From Youngiibacter fragilis 232.1 (GTDB taxonomy: Bacteria > Bacillota > Clostridia > Clostridiales > Clostridiaceae), in assembly GCF_000495435.3 (NCBI RefSeq), contig NZ_AXUN02000203.1, forward strand, positions 17,448-81,447: a stretch of 64,000 nucleotides of DNA, in the 5' to 3' direction. Below are positions 1-8,518 of the stretch, piece by piece (the stretch's first letter is position 1; every line of letters starts with the position of its first letter). A program made the translations under genes and the position numbers. The notes below the pieces were generated by a model, which ran no database searches, was not told the DNA's origin, and saw only the letters and a list, made by a program, of their open reading frames with translations.

Positions 1-432
1 AGGCTTCTTAAGGAAAGGGGTTATGCCAGGATACGCAGTGTCAGGGACAGAAGGGACGGAAGCATCCAGCATACCATGACAACCAAGCGGATGCTCTCAC
101 AGGAGAAGTACAAGGTCATGGACGAGCACGAGACCGTAATATCCTCAGGTGAGGAGGGCGAAGGCATCTTCCTTGCCCTGGGGCTTGAGCTGTCACATGT
201 CATAAGGAAGTCCAGGGAGAGCTACAGGTACAAGGACACTTTGGTGGAGATAGACATCAACGAGAAGGAATTCTTCCCGGTACCCTACCTTGAGGTGGAG
301 AGCGCCTCTGAGGATGAGCTTGAGGAAACGGTGAAGCTTCTCGGATATACGATGGCTGACGCTACCTCAAGGACCATGTATGAGATCATGCGTGACATGG
401 GCCTTGTCAAGGGCGACGATTTCGGGTTTTAG
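1..432 (+). CDS. CYTH-domain protein, 5' end outside window
   Basis: The reading frame is open from base 1, so the gene starts upstream of the window; the ATG at 76 is internal. What is visible is the C-terminal half of a CYTH (triphosphate tunnel) fold: an ARIR strand, a KxR-type strand (IRKSRESYRY), an acidic EID strand and a late EVES strand whose charged side chains line the tunnel and bind metal and triphosphate in this family. Family members hydrolyse inorganic or organic triphosphates or act as class IV adenylate cyclases. Substrate cannot be told from this fragment. It ends about 35 bases before the promoter of the leuS T-box unit. Confidence 0.75.
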   Translation, partial: RLLKERGYARIRSVRDRRDGSIQHTMTTKRMLSQEKYKVMDEHETVISSGEEGEGIFLALGLELSHVIRKSRESYRYKDTLVEIDINEKEFFPVPYLEVESASEDELEETVKLLGYTMADATSRTMYEIMRDMGLVKGDDFGF

Positions 433-433
433 G

Positions 434-462
434 TTGACGGTAGGCAAAGGTTAGACTATAAT
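434..462 (+). promoter_or_regulatory. sigma-A type promoter of the leuS T-box transcript
   Basis: TTGACG (434-439), a 17-base spacer and a perfect TATAAT (457-462). Predicted transcription start is near 469, directly at the T-box leader. Confidence 0.8.
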
Positions 463-468
463 TTTAAC

Positions 469-685
469 GATAAGCTTTGAACGGGAGTATTAGCGAAATT
501 TACCTTTTAAGAGAACCTCCGGATGGTGCGAGGAGGCAAAGGGAAAGCGTGAACTCGCCCGGGAGCTCGGCCGAAAAAACGGCCGCGGGCAGGACCGTTA
601 TATCCTTTTTGAGAGGGGCAGCCTTGCCCAACTAGAGTGGTACCGCGGACATGTTCCGTCTCTTGACTGAGACGGGACTTTTTTT
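469..685 (+). promoter_or_regulatory. T-box riboswitch, Leu (CUC) specifier, with terminator
   Basis: The leader carries the T-box antiterminator core AGAGTGGTACCGCGG (634-648), followed by an intrinsic terminator with stem 653-662/669-678 and a T run to 685. In Stem I the usual GAA-NNN-(A/G)CC context appears at 551, giving specifier codon CTC (554-556), a leucine codon. Uncharged tRNA-Leu should stabilise the antiterminator and switch on leuS. Specifier and downstream gene agree. Confidence 0.93.
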
Positions 686-703
686 AATTTTAGGAGGAAT
701 ATC

Positions 704-3136
704 ATGGCAAACTATGGAAAGGCCACGGACATCAAGTGGCAAAGGACCTGGGAAGAATCTGGAAAATTCAAGTTCGACATCAACGGAAAAGGCGAAAAGC
801 TGTATGTGCTGGAGATGTTCTCCTATCCTTCAGGCAGCAACCTGCATGCAGGGCACTGGTTCAATTACGGACCTACTGATTCATGGGCAAGGATGAAGAG
901 GATGCAGGGCTACAATGTGTTCCAGCCGATGGGCTTCGACGCATTCGGACTGCCTGCTGAAAACTTCGCGATAAAGACCGGGATCCACCCCATGGACTCC
1001 ACGCTGAAGAACATCGAGACCATGGAGAAGCAGCTAAGGTCAATGGGAGCAATGTTCAGCTGGGACAATGAGGTAATAACATGCCTTCCTGACTACTATA
1101 GATGGAATCAGTTCCTGTTCCTCAAGCTATACGAGAACGACCTGGCATACAGGAAGAACGCGCCTGTAAACTGGTGTCCGAGCTGCATGACAGTACTTGC
1201 CAATGAGCAGGTCGTTGATGGAGCATGCGAAAGGTGCGGAGCGCTTGTAACCAAGAAGGACCTGACACAGTGGTTCTTCAGGATAACCAAGTATGCAGAC
1301 GAGCTCCTTGAAGACCTTGAAGGCCTGGACTGGCCTGAAAAGACCAAGGCCATGCAGAGGCATTGGATCGGGAGGTCATACGGTTCAACTGTCAATTTCA
1401 AGGTCAAGGATACAGAACTCGATTTCTCAGTCTTCACCACAAGGGTCGATACGCTATTCGGGGCAACCTATGTCACACTTGCACCAGAGAACGACCTGGT
1501 CCTTAAGATAACCACTCCAGGCCAGCTTGCAGAAGTGGAAGCGTACATAGAGAACGCAAGAAGCCAGTCTGACATCGAAAGGCAGTCCCTCACAAGGGAG
1601 AAGACCGGAGTGTTCACAGGCTCCTATGCCATAAACCCTATAAACGGCAGGGCTATCCCGATATGGATCGGAGACTATGTCCTCAACACCTATGGAACGG
1701 GTGCCGTAATGGCTGTCCCTGCACATGATGAAAGGGACTACGACTTCGCCATCAAGTACAACCTCGAAATCGAGAGGGTAATCCTCGGAGGAGATGGACT
1801 TCCATTCTGCGAGGATGGGGAGATGACGAATTCAGGCAGCTTCAACGGATTCGCCGGGGATGAGGCCCGTGACAAGGTAACTGATTACCTTGCATCAATA
1901 GGAATGGGAGAAAAGAAGGTAAACTACAGGCTGAGGGACTGGCTGGTCTCAAGGCAGAGATACTGGGGAACCCCGATTCCGATGGTATACTGCGACAAGT
2001 GCGGAGTGGTTCCGGTTCCTGAAAAGGACCTGCCGGTAGAGCTTCCTTACGATGTCGAGTTCACACCGGATGGAAAGAGCCCTCTCGCAAAGAGCGAGAA
2101 ATTCATGAACACTACCTGCCCGCACTGCGGAGGCCCGGCAGAGAGGGATCCTGACACTCTTGATACCTTCGTCTGCTCATCCTGGTATTACCTGAGATAT
2201 GTGGACAACAAGAACGGCAATGAGATGTTCAGCAAGGACATGGTGAACAGGATGCTGCCTGTCGACAAGTATGTTGGCGGACCTGAGCATGCGGTTATGC
2301 ACCTGCTCTATGCCAGGTTCATAACAAAGGCGCTCAGGGACATGGGGTACCTTGACTTCAACGAGCCGTTCCAGTCGCTTACACATCAGGGGCTGATACT
2401 CGGGTCGGACGGACAGAAGATGTCCAAGTCAAAGGGCAACACAATAACACCTGACCACTACATCGAGCAGTACGGCTCCGACGTATTCAGACTTTACCTT
2501 ATGTTCGGATTCGCATATTCTGAAGGCGGAGCATGGTCTGACGATGGAATAAAGTCCATAGCGAGATATGTGGACAGGATAGAGAGGAACTTCCAGACAT
2601 CCCTTGAGCTGATGGAATCAGCGACGAGGACTGAAACCGGAAAGAGGGAAAAGGAGCTTCTGTACTGGAGAGCCAATGCAATAAAGGGAGCAACAGAAGA
2701 CGCATCCAAGATGCAGTTCAATACCACGATCGCAAGGACCATGGAGCTCATGAACGCTATAGGAAAGTATATCCAGGACGGCGATGTCAACAAGGAAGTC
2801 CTCATTGATGTACTTAAGGACTATACAAGGATAATCGCACCGTTTGCCCCCCACTTCTCCGAAGAGCTCTGGCAGCTTCTGGGAATGGATTTCACCATAT
2901 TCGATGAAGCATGGCCGGTATGGGATGAATCAGCGCTCATCAAGGATGAAATCGAGATTGCAATCCAGGTCAACGGAAAGATCAGAGGAAGGATCATGGT
3001 ACCATCAGACGCCACAGAAGACATGATAAAGGAAATGTCCCTTGCCGCTGACTTCACAAGGTCAGCTACAGATGGAAAATCCATAATGAAGGTCATCGTA
3101 GTCAGGGGAAGCCTTGTAAACATTGTGGTCAAGTAA
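704..3136 (+). CDS. leuS: leucyl-tRNA synthetase
   Basis: Class Ia synthetase that charges tRNA-Leu in the cytosol. The 810-residue length is normal for bacterial LeuRS. Visible are the HIGH-type motif (LHAGHW, about residue 47), cysteine pairs of a zinc-binding insert (CPSC...CERC) and a second Cys module (CPHCGG), the CP1 editing domain with its T-rich motif, and the KMSKS loop ([10 protein letters not shown], about residue 570). The C-terminal anticodon-binding and tail domains are present (ends in [11 protein letters not shown]). Start ATG 704 has AGGAGG at 692-697. It lies directly behind the Leu-specific T-box, so it is expected to rise on leucine starvation. Confidence 0.98.
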   Translation: MANYGKATDIKWQRTWEESGKFKFDINGKGEKLYVLEMFSYPSGSNLHAGHWFNYGPTDSWARMKRMQGYNVFQPMGFDAFGLPAENFAIKTGIHPMDSTLKNIETMEKQLRSMGAMFSWDNEVITCLPDYYRWNQFLFLKLYENDLAYRKNAPVNWCPSCMTVLANEQVVDGACERCGALVTKKDLTQWFFRITKYADELLEDLEGLDWPEKTKAMQRHWIGRSYGSTVNFKVKDTELDFSVFTTRVDTLFGATYVTLAPENDLVLKITTPGQLAEVEAYIENARSQSDIERQSLTREKTGVFTGSYAINPINGRAIPIWIGDYVLNTYGTGAVMAVPAHDERDYDFAIKYNLEIERVILGGDGLPFCEDGEMTNSGSFNGFAGDEARDKVTDYLASIGMGEKKVNYRLRDWLVSRQRYWGTPIPMVYCDKCGVVPVPEKDLPVELPYDVEFTPDGKSPLAKSEKFMNTTCPHCGGPAERDPDTLDTFVCSSWYYLRYVDNKNGNEMFSKDMVNRMLPVDKYVGGPEHAVMHLLYARFITKALRDMGYLDFNEPFQSLTHQGLILGSDGQKMSKSKGNTITPDHYIEQYGSDVFRLYLMFGFAYSEGGAWSDDGIKSIARYVDRIERNFQTSLELMESATRTETGKREKELLYWRANAIKGATEDASKMQFNTTIARTMELMNAIGKYIQDGDVNKEVLIDVLKDYTRIIAPFAPHFSEELWQLLGMDFTIFDEAWPVWDESALIKDEIEIAIQVNGKIRGRIMVPSDATEDMIKEMSLAADFTRSATDGKSIMKVIVVRGSLVNIVVK

Positions 3137-3170
3137 CCGGAACTTCAAATTGGCAATGGAAGGTTTGAAA

Positions 3171-3206
3171 GCTCCATGCGGATTATCCCGCATGGAGCTT
3201 CTTCTT
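3171..3206 (+). terminator. intrinsic terminator after leuS
   Basis: Perfect stem GCTCCATGCG (3171-3180) / CGCATGGAGC (3189-3198), then a T-rich tail. Confidence 0.8.
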
Positions 3207-3264
3207 ATGAAAACAATCTTCCATCTGCATGTTCAGTCTGCCACTTCTCAGCTTCCCGTCCAGT

Positions 3265-3573
3265 TCAGTACCTCAGCATATCTACAGCATGGCCAAGGAG
3301 CATTAAAGGATGCCTGTATATCATCTTAGGGCCTACAGTCCTCATGACAAGCCTTATCCTCTGCCTGAACTCATCCTTGTAGCAGTGAACGGTACATCTT
3401 CCGCAAACCTTCTTCTTCTCACCGAACCTGCAGGTCGTGAGCCTCTTTTTTGAGTAGCTTAGAAGTTCCCGGCATTCATCGCAGAGGGCATTGGTTCCGT
3501 GCCCTTCATCCTTGCAGTAAATATGGACCATAGTCTCCAGAGTCTTCAGTTCCCTTCTGATCCTGTCACCCAT
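3265..3573 (-). CDS. YgbA_NO family (nitrous-oxide-stimulated promoter) protein
   Basis: About 102 residues. The pattern matches the YgbA_NO family: MVHIYC, CDECRELLSYSKKRL, CRFGEKKKVCGRC, VHCY, then VMRTVGPKM and an HP pair. The conserved cysteines suggest a metal or Fe-S site. The function is not established; in enterobacteria ygbA belongs to the NsrR nitric-oxide regulon. The ATG at 3573 is preceded by GTGAGG and gives the family's usual short N-terminus. An upstream ATG at 3612 (AGGGG before it) would add 13 residues and cannot be excluded. It lies downstream of nrdG in the same direction, but a terminator separates them. Confidence 0.8.
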   Translation of the reverse strand: MGDRIRRELKTLETMVHIYCKDEGHGTNALCDECRELLSYSKKRLTTCRFGEKKKVCGRCTVHCYKDEFRQRIRLVMRTVGPKMIYRHPLMLLGHAVDMLRY

Positions 3574-3691
3574 AAACCTCACGCTCCCGTATCTTCTGGA
3601 ATACCGTAACATGTGTGCCCCTGATTCAAGGATACCCTTAATACGTAAGATTTACCAGGAAAAATCAGATTGACTGTCTGCCAGAGGACTC

Positions 3692-3725
3692 AAAAAAATG
3701 GCAGGGAATCGCTTCTCTGCCATTT
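3692..3725 (-). terminator. intrinsic terminator after nrdG
   Basis: Read on the minus strand: stem AAATGGCAG / CTGCCATTT (3717-3725 / 3696-3704), followed by seven T residues (3692-3698). Confidence 0.85.
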
Positions 3726-3728
3726 CAT

Positions 3729-4238
3729 TCATACTGCCTTCCCGTCCAGTTCATCTTTACTTCCACTCAGGATATCCATACCGGTCAGATTCAGGACCCT
3801 CTGGTTCGATGACCCAACAAAAGGTATGGATAGCGTCCGCCTTGAGAGGATGAACCTTCCGTCTACCAAAGTGTCGATATGAGCCAGTAGGTTCCTTTGG
3901 GCTCCGGTTCCCTTCTCCATCAGCTCCTCCATGGTGTAGCCTGTGTAGCACCAGATTCCCAGTCCCTTTCCCTTCAGCCTTTCAGCGATGTCGATGAAGG
4001 GCTCAGGTTGAGAAAACGGGTCTCCACCTGAGAAGGTCACTCCTGATAACAGGGGGTTTTCCAGGATTTCATCCACAATGCGGGATGTTTCGTCCACAGT
4101 TCCGCCAAGGAAGCTGTGGGTTTCCGGATTATGGCACCCATGGCAGTTGTGCGTGCACCCCTGGGAGAATATGACATACCTGAGTCCAGGACCGTCTACT
4201 ATGCTTTCCGGCTCAATACCTGCTATCCTTATCTCCAT
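3729..4238 (-). CDS. nrdG: anaerobic ribonucleotide reductase activating protein
   Basis: Radical SAM enzyme that uses a 4Fe-4S cluster and S-adenosylmethionine to install the glycyl radical on NrdD. The cluster motif CxxxCxxC is visible as CTHNCHGC near residue 30, followed by NPETHSF. The SAM-binding glycine stretch GGDPF is near residue 70. The 169-residue length is typical. It begins one base after the nrdD stop codon, so the two are translationally coupled in one operon. Strict dependence on anoxic conditions fits an anaerobic host. Confidence 0.97.
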   Translation of the reverse strand: MEIRIAGIEPESIVDGPGLRYVIFSQGCTHNCHGCHNPETHSFLGGTVDETSRIVDEILENPLLSGVTFSGGDPFSQPEPFIDIAERLKGKGLGIWCYTGYTMEELMEKGTGAQRNLLAHIDTLVDGRFILSRRTLSIPFVGSSNQRVLNLTGMDILSGSKDELDGKAV

Positions 4239-4239
4239 T

Positions 4240-6573
4240 CTATGAATGCCTCACCCTATCGCGAACCTCTGCCTGCTTTGCATCATTGAACCTGTCAAGT
4301 GTCCCCACAAGGTAGCCGGTTATCCTTCTGATCCTCTCGAAAGGAATGTCACCCTCCTGCCTTCCGCAGCTTGGGCAGGTATCCTCGATAACACCTGAGA
4401 ATCCGCAGACAGGGTCCCTGTCAAGAGGATGGTTGATGCTTCCATATCCTACTCCTGCTTCCTTCATGGCCTTGATCAGCTTTTCAAAGGCTTCAAGGTT
4501 TGAGGAAGGGTTGCCGTTGAGCTCAATGTAGGTTATGTGACCTGCATTGGTAAGCTCATGGTACGGAGCCTCAAGCCTTATCTTGTTGTAGGCGCTTATC
4601 TTGTAGCCAACCGGAACATGGAATGAGTTGGTGTAGTATTCCTTGTCGGTTACGCCTTCAATATTCCCGAATTCCTTCCTGTCGATCCTCGTGAACCTTC
4701 CTGAGAGGCCTTCAGCAGGAGTGGCAATCAGAGTGTAGTTAAGCTGCTCCTTCCTGCTCCTCTCGTCAAGGTACTTCCTTATCCTTCCGATTATCTCAAG
4801 CCCAAGCTTCCTCGACTCCTCATCTTCCGCATGGTGCTTCCCGGTAAGCGCTGTCAGGCATTCTGCAAGTCCTATGAAGCCTATGCTGAGTGTTCCGCTC
4901 TTTATGGCTTCCCTGAGCTCGTCGTTCCAGTCGAGCCCCCTTGCGGTCTTCCAGACACCCTGTCCCATGAGGAACGGGAAATTCTTGACCCTCTTCATGG
5001 CCTGGACCTCGAACCTCTCAAGAAGCTGTGCGCATACAAGCTCAAGCCTCCCGTCAAGTTCCCTGTAGAATCCTTCAAGGTCCATCCTTGACCTTTCCTT
5101 TAGGGCAATACCGTGCTTTATGCCTATCCTTGGAAGGTTGATGGTCGTGAACGAGAGGTTCCCTCGTCCGAGGACCTGCTCCTCACCGTTGACGTTTCCG
5201 ATGACCCTGGTCCTGCAGCCCATATATGCAGCTTCAGTCTCAGGTCTGCCTTCAACGTAGTGCTTGAGGTTGTATGGAGCATCAAGGAAGCTGAAGTTAG
5301 GGAACAGCCTCTTTGATGAAACCCTCATGGCCAGGTGGAACAGGTCATAGTTCCTGTCGCCTTCATTGAGGTTTATGCCTTCCTTGACCTTGAATATGAG
5401 TATCGGGAATATCGGAGTCTCTCCGTTACCGAGTCCTGCTTCCTGAGCCAGGAGAAGGTTCTTTGTTACCATCCTTCCCTCTTCGGAGGTGTCGGTTCCG
5501 AAGTTCACGCTTGAAAAGGGAACCTGAGCCCCTGCCCTTGAATGCATTGTGTTAAGGTTGTGTATGAAGGCTTCCATGGACTGGAAGGTTTTCCTGTCTG
5601 TTTCTGTGAGGGCTTCCTCGAATGCGAAGCCTACAGCACCTGCGGCATCCGCTCCTGAAATCTCATACCTGATGGATACCGCTTGAATTACAGCGGATTT
5701 CTCTGTCAGGCCGTCCTTCATCCTGCCGGCATTATTCTTGTCAACAAGCTCCAGGAGCTCCTCCTTATCAGCCGTTATTCCCATCACTGCCAAGGCCTTC
5801 CTTAGGTTGTCACCATAAAGCTTCCTGAAGGTCTTCTCAACACCCTTTGCCAGGTTGTAGTCAAAGGTAGGTATTGACTGGCCGCCGTGCTGGTCGTTCT
5901 GGTTCGACTGTATGGCTATTGCCGCAAGTGCAGCATAGCTTGTAATGTCCTGTGGCTCCCTTAGGAATCCGTGGCCTGTGGAGAAGCCTCCCTTGAACAG
6001 CTCGTCCAGGTCTATCTGGCAGCACGTGAGGGTTCCCATGTTAAGGAAGTCCATGTCATGTATATGTATCTCGCCCTTGTCATGCGCTGACGCATGGGCT
6101 GAGGAAATGACGAAATCCCTGCAGAATTCCTTTGATACGATGCTTCCATACTGCAGCATGGTTCCCATTGCAGTATTTCCGTTGATGTTGGCATTCTCCC
6201 TCTTAAGGTCCGATTCCTTGGCATCAAGGAAGGTGACGTCCTCAATGCTCTTCATGAGCCTTGTCTTTGAATTCCTTATCCTGCTTCTTTCTGCCCTGTA
6301 TAGTATGTATGCCTCGGAGGTCCTTGCATGTCCGCCTTCGATCAGCACCTTTACTACCGAATCCTGGATGTCCTCAACCGTAGGGGTAATTCCGTGGAAC
6401 TTCCTGTGTACGAGCTTCTCCACATCACCCGTGATCCTCTCTGCCATCCCATAATCTGGAGTCTCCCCCAGTCTGTCAGCAACGTCCTTTGCTGCGAGGA
6501 ATATTGCGCGCGTTATCTTTTCGGAATTGTATGGTATTATCCTGCCGTCCCTTTTCCTGACCTCCGTGATCAT
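4240..6573 (-). CDS. nrdD: anaerobic ribonucleoside-triphosphate reductase (class III)
   Basis: Reduces ribonucleoside triphosphates to dNTPs using a glycyl radical. The 777-residue protein has an N-terminal ATP-cone (KRDGRIIPYNSEKI), which senses ATP/dATP for overall activity control, then the ten-stranded barrel. Near the C-terminus are the zinc site (CGFSG...CPSCG) and the glycyl-radical segment RITGYLVG. Start ATG 6573 follows AAGGGGCGG. First gene of nrdDG. The upstream promoter overlaps an NrdR-like box, so repression by NrdR-ATP/dATP is likely. Confidence 0.97.
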   Translation of the reverse strand: MITEVRKRDGRIIPYNSEKITRAIFLAAKDVADRLGETPDYGMAERITGDVEKLVHRKFHGITPTVEDIQDSVVKVLIEGGHARTSEAYILYRAERSRIRNSKTRLMKSIEDVTFLDAKESDLKRENANINGNTAMGTMLQYGSIVSKEFCRDFVISSAHASAHDKGEIHIHDMDFLNMGTLTCCQIDLDELFKGGFSTGHGFLREPQDITSYAALAAIAIQSNQNDQHGGQSIPTFDYNLAKGVEKTFRKLYGDNLRKALAVMGITADKEELLELVDKNNAGRMKDGLTEKSAVIQAVSIRYEISGADAAGAVGFAFEEALTETDRKTFQSMEAFIHNLNTMHSRAGAQVPFSSVNFGTDTSEEGRMVTKNLLLAQEAGLGNGETPIFPILIFKVKEGINLNEGDRNYDLFHLAMRVSSKRLFPNFSFLDAPYNLKHYVEGRPETEAAYMGCRTRVIGNVNGEEQVLGRGNLSFTTINLPRIGIKHGIALKERSRMDLEGFYRELDGRLELVCAQLLERFEVQAMKRVKNFPFLMGQGVWKTARGLDWNDELREAIKSGTLSIGFIGLAECLTALTGKHHAEDEESRKLGLEIIGRIRKYLDERSRKEQLNYTLIATPAEGLSGRFTRIDRKEFGNIEGVTDKEYYTNSFHVPVGYKISAYNKIRLEAPYHELTNAGHITYIELNGNPSSNLEAFEKLIKAMKEAGVGYGSINHPLDRDPVCGFSGVIEDTCPSCGRQEGDIPFERIRRITGYLVGTLDRFNDAKQAEVRDRVRHS

Positions 6574-6612
6574 ATGTCCGCCCCTTTACTACATCTTGTG
6601 TCATATATTTTC

Positions 6613-6641
6613 ATTTTATCTATATATTGTGGTCCATACAA
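6613..6641 (-). promoter_or_regulatory. nrdDG promoter
   Basis: Minus strand TTGTAT (6641-6636), 17-base spacer, TAAAAT (6618-6613). The spacer contains the NrdR-like box listed separately. Confidence 0.65.
6617..6632 (-). promoter_or_regulatory. NrdR-like box
   Basis: Minus strand CCACAATATATAGATA matches about 12 of 16 positions of the known NrdR consensus ACACWATATATWGTGT and sits inside the nrdD promoter. A second, weaker ATATAT core with a TGACAC flank lies about 19 bases downstream. NrdR boxes usually come in pairs, but this spacing is not the standard one. Confidence 0.45.
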
Positions 6642-6702
6642 TGATACAGCACAAAAAAAATCGGGTCAACATTTGTGAATTGCTATATGTCCAAAATTCC
6701 CC

Positions 6703-6741
6703 GAAAAAAAATGAAAGAACGGGCTTTTCCTAGTCCGTTCT
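6703..6741 (-). terminator. terminator of the unknown gene at 6767-7216
   Basis: Minus-strand stem AGAACGG / CCGTTCT (6741-6735 / 6722-6716), followed by a T-rich stretch complementary to the A run at 6703-6711. Confidence 0.7.
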
Positions 6742-6766
6742 ACATATTCCTTGCCTTGACAGCAGC

Positions 6767-7216
6767 CTATATTCCATCTCCGTATGCGCTTCCGGTTTCG
6801 TTCTTCAGATAGTCCAGGACCCTGAGTTCAAGATAGCATACCTCTCCCATGGACTCGAATATTACATCCTTAAGCTCCGTCCTTATATATGTAACAAGCG
6901 GCCTGACCTCAGCTGTATCGAGTACCCTCAGGACTCCTATGTCATTTCTTCTCAGGAAAAGGCAGAACCTTTTCAGAATATACCTGGTAAGGTCCAATGA
7001 AATATCGACAGTCCACTCATAAATGACCATCCTTTTCTCGTTCAGCTTCACCCTTATGGATCCTTCGCCTGTTATGAAGGAAACGAAAAGATTCCCGTCC
7101 TCATGCACCTCTATCAGCGATTTCCCAACTTCCTTGCGCAGATTGAGATTGATAGGCGAAAATATGACCCTTATGAGCTCTTCTTTGGCTCCGAAATGCA
7201 CACCCTTCTTATCCAT
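6767..7216 (-). CDS. unrecognised 149-residue protein
   Basis: I do not recognise this family. The protein is soluble-looking, without a signal peptide or membrane span, and alternates hydrophobic and charged residues. It has a central RYILKRFCLFLRR segment and one more Cys (EVCYLEL). ATG 7216 is chosen because GTGAGGAAAAG precedes it; the frame could extend to a TTG at 7249, which has no ribosome site. Upstream there is a good promoter (7292-7321) and a Fur-like palindrome in the untranslated leader, so metal or redox control is possible. It has its own terminator. Confidence 0.75.
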   Translation of the reverse strand: MDKKGVHFGAKEELIRVIFSPINLNLRKEVGKSLIEVHEDGNLFVSFITGEGSIRVKLNEKRMVIYEWTVDISLDLTRYILKRFCLFLRRNDIGVLRVLDTAEVRPLVTYIRTELKDVIFESMGEVCYLELRVLDYLKNETGSAYGDGI

Positions 7217-7255
7217 CTTTTCCTCACTGTGTTCACAAAATGTTTTCAAATTTTA

Positions 7256-7274
7256 ATTGATAATCACTTTCAAT
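7256..7274. promoter_or_regulatory. Fur-family-like 19-bp palindrome
   Basis: ATTGATAATCACTTTCAAT centred on 7265; 7 of 9 base pairs are symmetric. The core TGATAATCACTTTCA matches the 7-1-7 Fur-type consensus TGATAATNATTATCA at 12 of 14 defined positions. It lies between the minus-strand promoter at 7292-7321 and the start at 7216, and just upstream of the plus-strand unit ending in the orphan terminator at 7385. Confidence 0.45.
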
Positions 7275-7291
7275 TGCATCCAATCCATGCT

Positions 7292-7321
7292 ATTATAATA
7301 CTAGACACACTACACATGCAA
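7292..7321 (-). promoter_or_regulatory. promoter for the gene at 6767-7216
   Basis: Minus strand TTGCAT (7321-7316), 18-base spacer, perfect TATAAT (7297-7292). The motif TATTATAATA at 7291-7300 is self-complementary, so a -10 element is readable on both strands. Confidence 0.65.
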
Positions 7322-7421
7322 ATGCTTTGAACCCTAAGAAGTATTTCATATTTCCCCCTTTTATGCGATTGTGTTTACCAGTGGAGGCCGATTTTCCCCG
7401 AATCGGCCTTCATCTTTTTTT
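7300..7421 (+). ncRNA. possible small RNA ending in an orphan terminator
   Basis: The roughly 400-base gap 7217-7617 holds no convincing gene on the plus strand, yet a strong plus-strand terminator stands at 7385-7421 with no upstream gene to serve. A transcript from the TATAAT at 7294-7299 would be about 115 nucleotides. It contains C-rich unpaired runs (TTCCCCC near 7352, TTTTCCCC in the loop). No good -35 element is visible for it. Inference only. Confidence 0.3.
7385..7421 (+). terminator. orphan intrinsic terminator
   Basis: Perfect 9-bp stem AGGCCGATT (7385-7393) / AATCGGCCT (7401-7409) with T run 7414-7421. The nearest plus-strand gene begins downstream, at 7618. Confidence 0.75.
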
Positions 7422-7534
7422 GGGGGTTCCTCACCTACATTCTACCACACCGGAGGGTAGCTTACATGTAAAATAGCCGGAATCACCCTGCCACAAGATA
7501 GACCAGCTTCAATTTCACTTAAGGAAAAAATAAT

Positions 7535-7563
7535 TTGAAAGCTCAGGGAAGCTGTTATATAAT
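7535..7563 (+). promoter_or_regulatory. promoter of the HesB-like pair
   Basis: TTGAAA (7535-7540), 17-base spacer, TATAAT (7558-7563). Confidence 0.75.
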
Positions 7564-7617
7564 ATATCCAGAATGTTGATTAAATTACTATGATTTAAAA
7601 AAGGAGTTGTCATATAG

Positions 7618-7968
7618 ATGGAAACGGTAAAGACCGGCATCATCGAGATGAGCGAGGAGGCATACAGCGAATTCTTCGATCTGCTCGAGATCAATGAGAT
7701 AGAGCCGAAAATCGTCAGGATCGCACTTGCCGGCTATGGATGCAGCGGCCCGAGCTTCGGACTTATGATGGATGAACCGGGTGCAAGTGACGTGGTGCAG
7801 GTTTACGAGGACATCACCTTCATTGTTGCAAAAGAGCTCTATGAAGAGTATGATGGCTTTAAAGTGCTATCAGACGACGAGAACTACGGCGGCGGTATGT
7901 CACTGAGACCTAGAAATACAGACACAGCATCAGGATGCTCAACATGTGCATCCGGATGTGCAGTTTAG
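7618..7968 (+). CDS. HesB-like protein, copy 1
   Basis: A 116-residue protein of the HesB/IscA-like fold, of the clostridial HesB-like subfamily in which some members carry selenocysteine. The diagnostic segment is ALAGYGCSGPSFGL (about residues 37-50), here with Cys at the redox position. Unlike classical IscA, the C-terminal CGCG-type motif is replaced by a Cys tail, GCSTCASGC. The role in Fe-S or thiol chemistry is inferred, not shown. Start ATG 7618 has AAGGAG 11 bases upstream. Its TAG stop overlaps the ribosome site of copy 2, so the pair is an operon. Confidence 0.85.
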   Translation: METVKTGIIEMSEEAYSEFFDLLEINEIEPKIVRIALAGYGCSGPSFGLMMDEPGASDVVQVYEDITFIVAKELYEEYDGFKVLSDDENYGGGMSLRPRNTDTASGCSTCASGCAV

Positions 7969-7979
7969 GAGGAAAATCA

Positions 7980-8324
7980 ATGGAAACAACAAAGAAGGAA
8001 GTACTCACGCTCAGTGAAGGCGCATACAACGAATTCAAGTCATTCCTTGCGTCAAACAACGTAACTGACAGCAACATAAGGATAAGCCTTGCAGGCTATG
8101 CATGCAGCGGACCAAGGTTCGGGCTCATGGTGGATGCACCCGGAGCTGAAGACCTGGTAGCAACAGTGAACGACATCAACTTCATAGTCGAGAAGAACCT
8201 GTACGAGGAATTCGAAGGATTCCAGATCCTGTCAAGCGAAGAGAACTTCGGACAGGGTATGGTCCTAAGACCAAACAAGGTAGACGACAGCGCTGGCGGA
8301 TGCTCATCCTGCTCAGGCTGCTAA
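7980..8324 (+). CDS. HesB-like protein, copy 2
   Basis: A 114-residue paralogue of the preceding gene, with the same layout: LAGYACSGPRFGLM near residue 37, then FIVEKNLYEE and a Cys-rich end, GGCSSCSGC. Start ATG 7980 follows AGGAGG at 7967-7972, which begins inside the upstream stop codon. The frame is open back to 7935, but that extension has no support. The two copies have diverged clearly and arose by an old tandem duplication. A third, decayed copy of the pair lies at 10222-10522. Confidence 0.85.
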   Translation: METTKKEVLTLSEGAYNEFKSFLASNNVTDSNIRISLAGYACSGPRFGLMVDAPGAEDLVATVNDINFIVEKNLYEEFEGFQILSSEENFGQGMVLRPNKVDDSAGGCSSCSGC

Positions 8325-8336
8325 AAAGAAAAACTC

Positions 8337-8372
8337 ATGCTCCATTCACATACGTGAATGGAGCATTTTTTT
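8337..8372 (+). terminator. terminator of the HesB-like operon
   Basis: Perfect 13-bp stem ATGCTCCATTCAC (8337-8349) / GTGAATGGAGCAT (8354-8366), followed by T residues to 8372. The same hairpin recurs at 10535-10568. Confidence 0.9.
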
Positions 8373-8518
8373 ATGAAAGGACTCCTCACTGAATGCCCTA
8401 AGGCAGATTAGTGGACTAAATTGCATTTCAAGGTGTTGATTTGGCTCAATCAAATTGACGGTTATCTCAGATTTACAGTCCATTAAAAGTGAAGTGTTCT
8501 CAATTTCCACGATGCCCA

